Program-made: the position numbers and the translations under genes
Source: Acanthochromis polyacanthus
Lineage: Eukaryota > Chordata > Actinopteri > Pomacentridae
Assembly (NCBI RefSeq): GCF_021347895.1
Contig: NC_067113.1
Span: 1,368,467 to 1,432,466, forward strand
Reading direction: 5' to 3'
DNA length: 64,000 nt
The notes under the pieces: generated by a model
Seen by the model: only the letters and a program-made list of their open reading frames with translations
Database searches by the model: none
What the model was told of the DNA's origin: nothing
Shown: piece after piece, positions 61,961 to 64,000 of the stretch
How positions within the stretch are numbered: position 1 is the first letter of the stretch
Layout: the number at the start of each line of letters is the position of its first letter

Positions 61961-63950
61961 GATTGGCGCTGGGTTGAGTCAGCCGATTCCGATACGGCGA
62001 GGGATCAGATAGGGCTGTCCTATCTCAGGGCAACTATATAGCTTAGCTATTGAGCCCTTGCTGCGTAAGTTAAGGGACCGGCTTGGGGGGTTCTCCTGGC
62101 CCATGTCTAGTGGTCTCCAGCATCCGCTTGTACTCTCTGCATATGCAGATGATATAAATGTTTTTGTGGCCACTCAGGAGGATGTAGGGGCTTTGCAGGA
62201 CACTCTGTCCTTATACGAGAAAGCCACCTCTGCACGGGTGAACTGGGGCAAGAGCGAGGCTCTGCTGCTGGGGCAGTGGGCAGGCAAGACAGTGCCTAGT
62301 CTGCCTGGAGGGCTGGGGTGGGGGACTGAGGGGCTGAGGGTGCTTGGAGTGTTTTTAGGAACTGATGGTTTCAAAGGAAAGAACTGGGAGGGATTGAAGG
62401 ATAAAGTGTGTGGCCGGTTGTCTCAGTGGAAATGGTTGCTACCCCAGTTGTCCTATAGGGGAAGAGTGTTGGTTGCCAATAATCTGGTTGCCTCGACTCT
62501 CTGGCATAAATTCAGGGTCCTGACACCGCCTGGAGACCTTTTACAGGACATCCAGAGGACTCTTGTGGACTTTATCTGGTCTGGCAAGCACTGGACCCAG
62601 GCAGCGGTTCTCTATCTCCCCGTGGCTGAGGGTGGACAGGGACGAGTCAGCATCCAGTCAAAGGCTGCTTCATTCAGACTGCAGACAGTGCAGAGGCTAA
62701 TGTACAGCCGCAGTGCTAGCTGGATGGAGCACGGCTGCTGCTGAGGAGGGCTGGCCACCTAGGGTTTGACAGGCAGCTTTTTTTAATGGAGTCTGGGGAT
62801 CTGGACCTGACTGGTCTTACTGACTTTTATGATTTAGTTCTTCAGGCCTGGCGGATCTTAAAGGCTGAACGCGACAGCAGTCAGACACCAGGATTATGGA
62901 TTTTGCAAGAACCATTGTTTCACAATCCTCTTATAAGGACTCAAACCCTGCAGTCAGTCAGCCTGAGAACGGGTTTCAGGAAAGCAGGCTGCATCAAACT
63001 GGGCCATCTCATGACACTGACTCCAAAAACTGTAGATGTTCTGAGAGAGCGGGGCAATGTCTCCTCAACCAGAATAATCAACAAAGTCATGGCCGAGGTG
63101 GAGGCAAGTTTACCACCACAAATGAGACAGTCTGCAAGGGATGAGGCTTTGTGCAACCGGTGGATTAAGGGTTCCGAATATGTTTTCCCCTCGCTGTTGG
63201 TTGCTCCGGCAGTAGGGGAGTGGCGGGGAGGAAAAAGTAAATTGCTGTCATTGGATTCCCCACATTTTGGGAAGTTTCAGGATACTGGGAGAAAGGACCT
63301 TTATGCGGTCTGCGTCAAGGTTCTCAATCTTCGGTCGCTGGCAGAGGTTGGAGAGTCGAGGTGGTTTTTGGCACTGGCCTCTCCCCGAAAGGCAGCTGGC
63401 GGTCGCTGTACAAGCTGCCCATTGATAAACGGACAGCAGACCTCCAGTGGAGGATTGTGCATGGGGCAATAGCTACAAACAGATACAAGGCCCACATCAA
63501 TCCTGGGGTGGGAGATGGGTGTGTGTTCTGTCTTCGATCAGAGATGTTGGTCCACCTGTTTGTGGAATGTTCAAGGCTTCAATCTTTGTTTGGACTTTGC
63601 AAACTTTGTTTCAGGGCCTTGGTGAAAACTTTTCTCTTGCACTGTTTATTTTTGGCCCAAAATATAGGGCCAAAAAGAAGACAGTTTGCACATTGGTTAA
63701 TTTTCTTTCTGGTACTGCTAAGTTAGCCATATGGCTTTCAAGGAAAAATAGGACTCAGGACTCTGGGAGTGTGGAGCCATTACTGATTTTTCAAGGTCTG
63801 GTAAAAGCGAGACTTAAAATACAATGTGCCTACCATGCCATGATAGACAGTGTACACGACTTCAGTCATACATGGGCTTTTCGGGACGTTTTGTGTTCGG
63901 TGGGGGAGATGGTCAGTTGAATGTTAATTTTTGATGTATAGGAACAGTGT
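61961..63950 (+). pseudogene. Tx1-like LINE ORF2, 3' part
   Basis: IPIRRGIR then TAG then GCPIS near 62010 marks motif B with a nonsense codon. LSAYADDINVFVA (motif C) is intact in the 62058-62744 frame, followed by VNWGKSEALLLG. A TGA near 62744 and frameshifts near 63380-63470 break the C-terminal region, which includes YKLPIDKRTADLQWRIVHG and a CCHC-like C-x2-C...H...C segment (CVFCLRSEMLVHLFVEC). It ends near 63920, and the true 3' end may lie beyond the window. Confidence 0.85.
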
Positions 63951-64000
63951 TGGTCTATGTATTTGTGTTCTTAAAGGATGGTTTTGTCGTCATTTTTTGT

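Overview
The window looks like a piece of a ray-finned fish (teleost, probably percomorph) genome. It is intergenic or intronic DNA packed with transposable elements: two Tc1/mariner families, hAT, PIF/Harbinger and piggyBac elements, a Helitron, L2, RTE, L1 and Tx1 LINEs, Gypsy-type LTR elements, tRNA-related SINEs and foldback elements, with CA/GATA/ATT/GA microsatellites. I recognise no host protein-coding gene, tRNA, rRNA or CRISPR array. Family assignments rest on protein motifs, termini and target-site duplications (TSDs) read by eye.

Layout. 1-9325: a Helitron gene in three pieces of alternating strand, separated by two oppositely oriented copies of Tc1 family A (1531-3160 minus, 5181-6810 plus). 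Two phase-0 exon-like blocks are on plus (38-193, 483-644), the protease-like half is on minus (4773-3163) and the Rep half is on plus (6811-9325). The arrangement is best explained by inversion of the DNA between the two Tc1 copies. 9736-11108: non-autonomous Harbinger. 12136-14265: a hAT containing a second hAT, each with an exact 8-bp TSD. 15804-16163: SINE. 17375-21106: L2 LINE broken by a 533-bp foldback element and another insert. 21264-22800: microsatellites, hAT ends and a solo LTR.

23571-28260: a Gypsy element. Tc1 family B copy 1, which has an intact DD34E transposase, sits between its LTR and its tRNA-Pro-like primer-binding site. Its gag is split by a solo LTR that itself carries a SINE. 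28300-32690: little recognisable. 32690-37468: a second decayed Gypsy with proline-rich tandem repeats and a composite insertion. 38480-40270: an LTR inside an LTR. 40271-43160: unassigned. 43165-46200: a DUF4371-type hAT and old Tc1 relics. 46511-46928: hairpins. 47290-53720: LINE fragments and an RTE LINE with a hAT inside it. 53722-55917: exons of an integrase-domain gene split by Tc1 family B copy 2. 56060-57550: L1-like LINE. 57695-60350: piggyBac relic with a hairpin-bearing tandem array. 60800-63950: Tx1-like LINE.

Nearly all coding sequence is broken by stops, frameshifts or deletions. The exceptions are the two Tc1 transposases at 5572-6609 and 24347-25381. The first is open but has Gln where the third catalytic acid should be; the second has all three catalytic residues and is the only visible candidate for an active enzyme. 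The window is therefore mainly a record of nested insertion and rearrangement rather than a set of cooperating genes.
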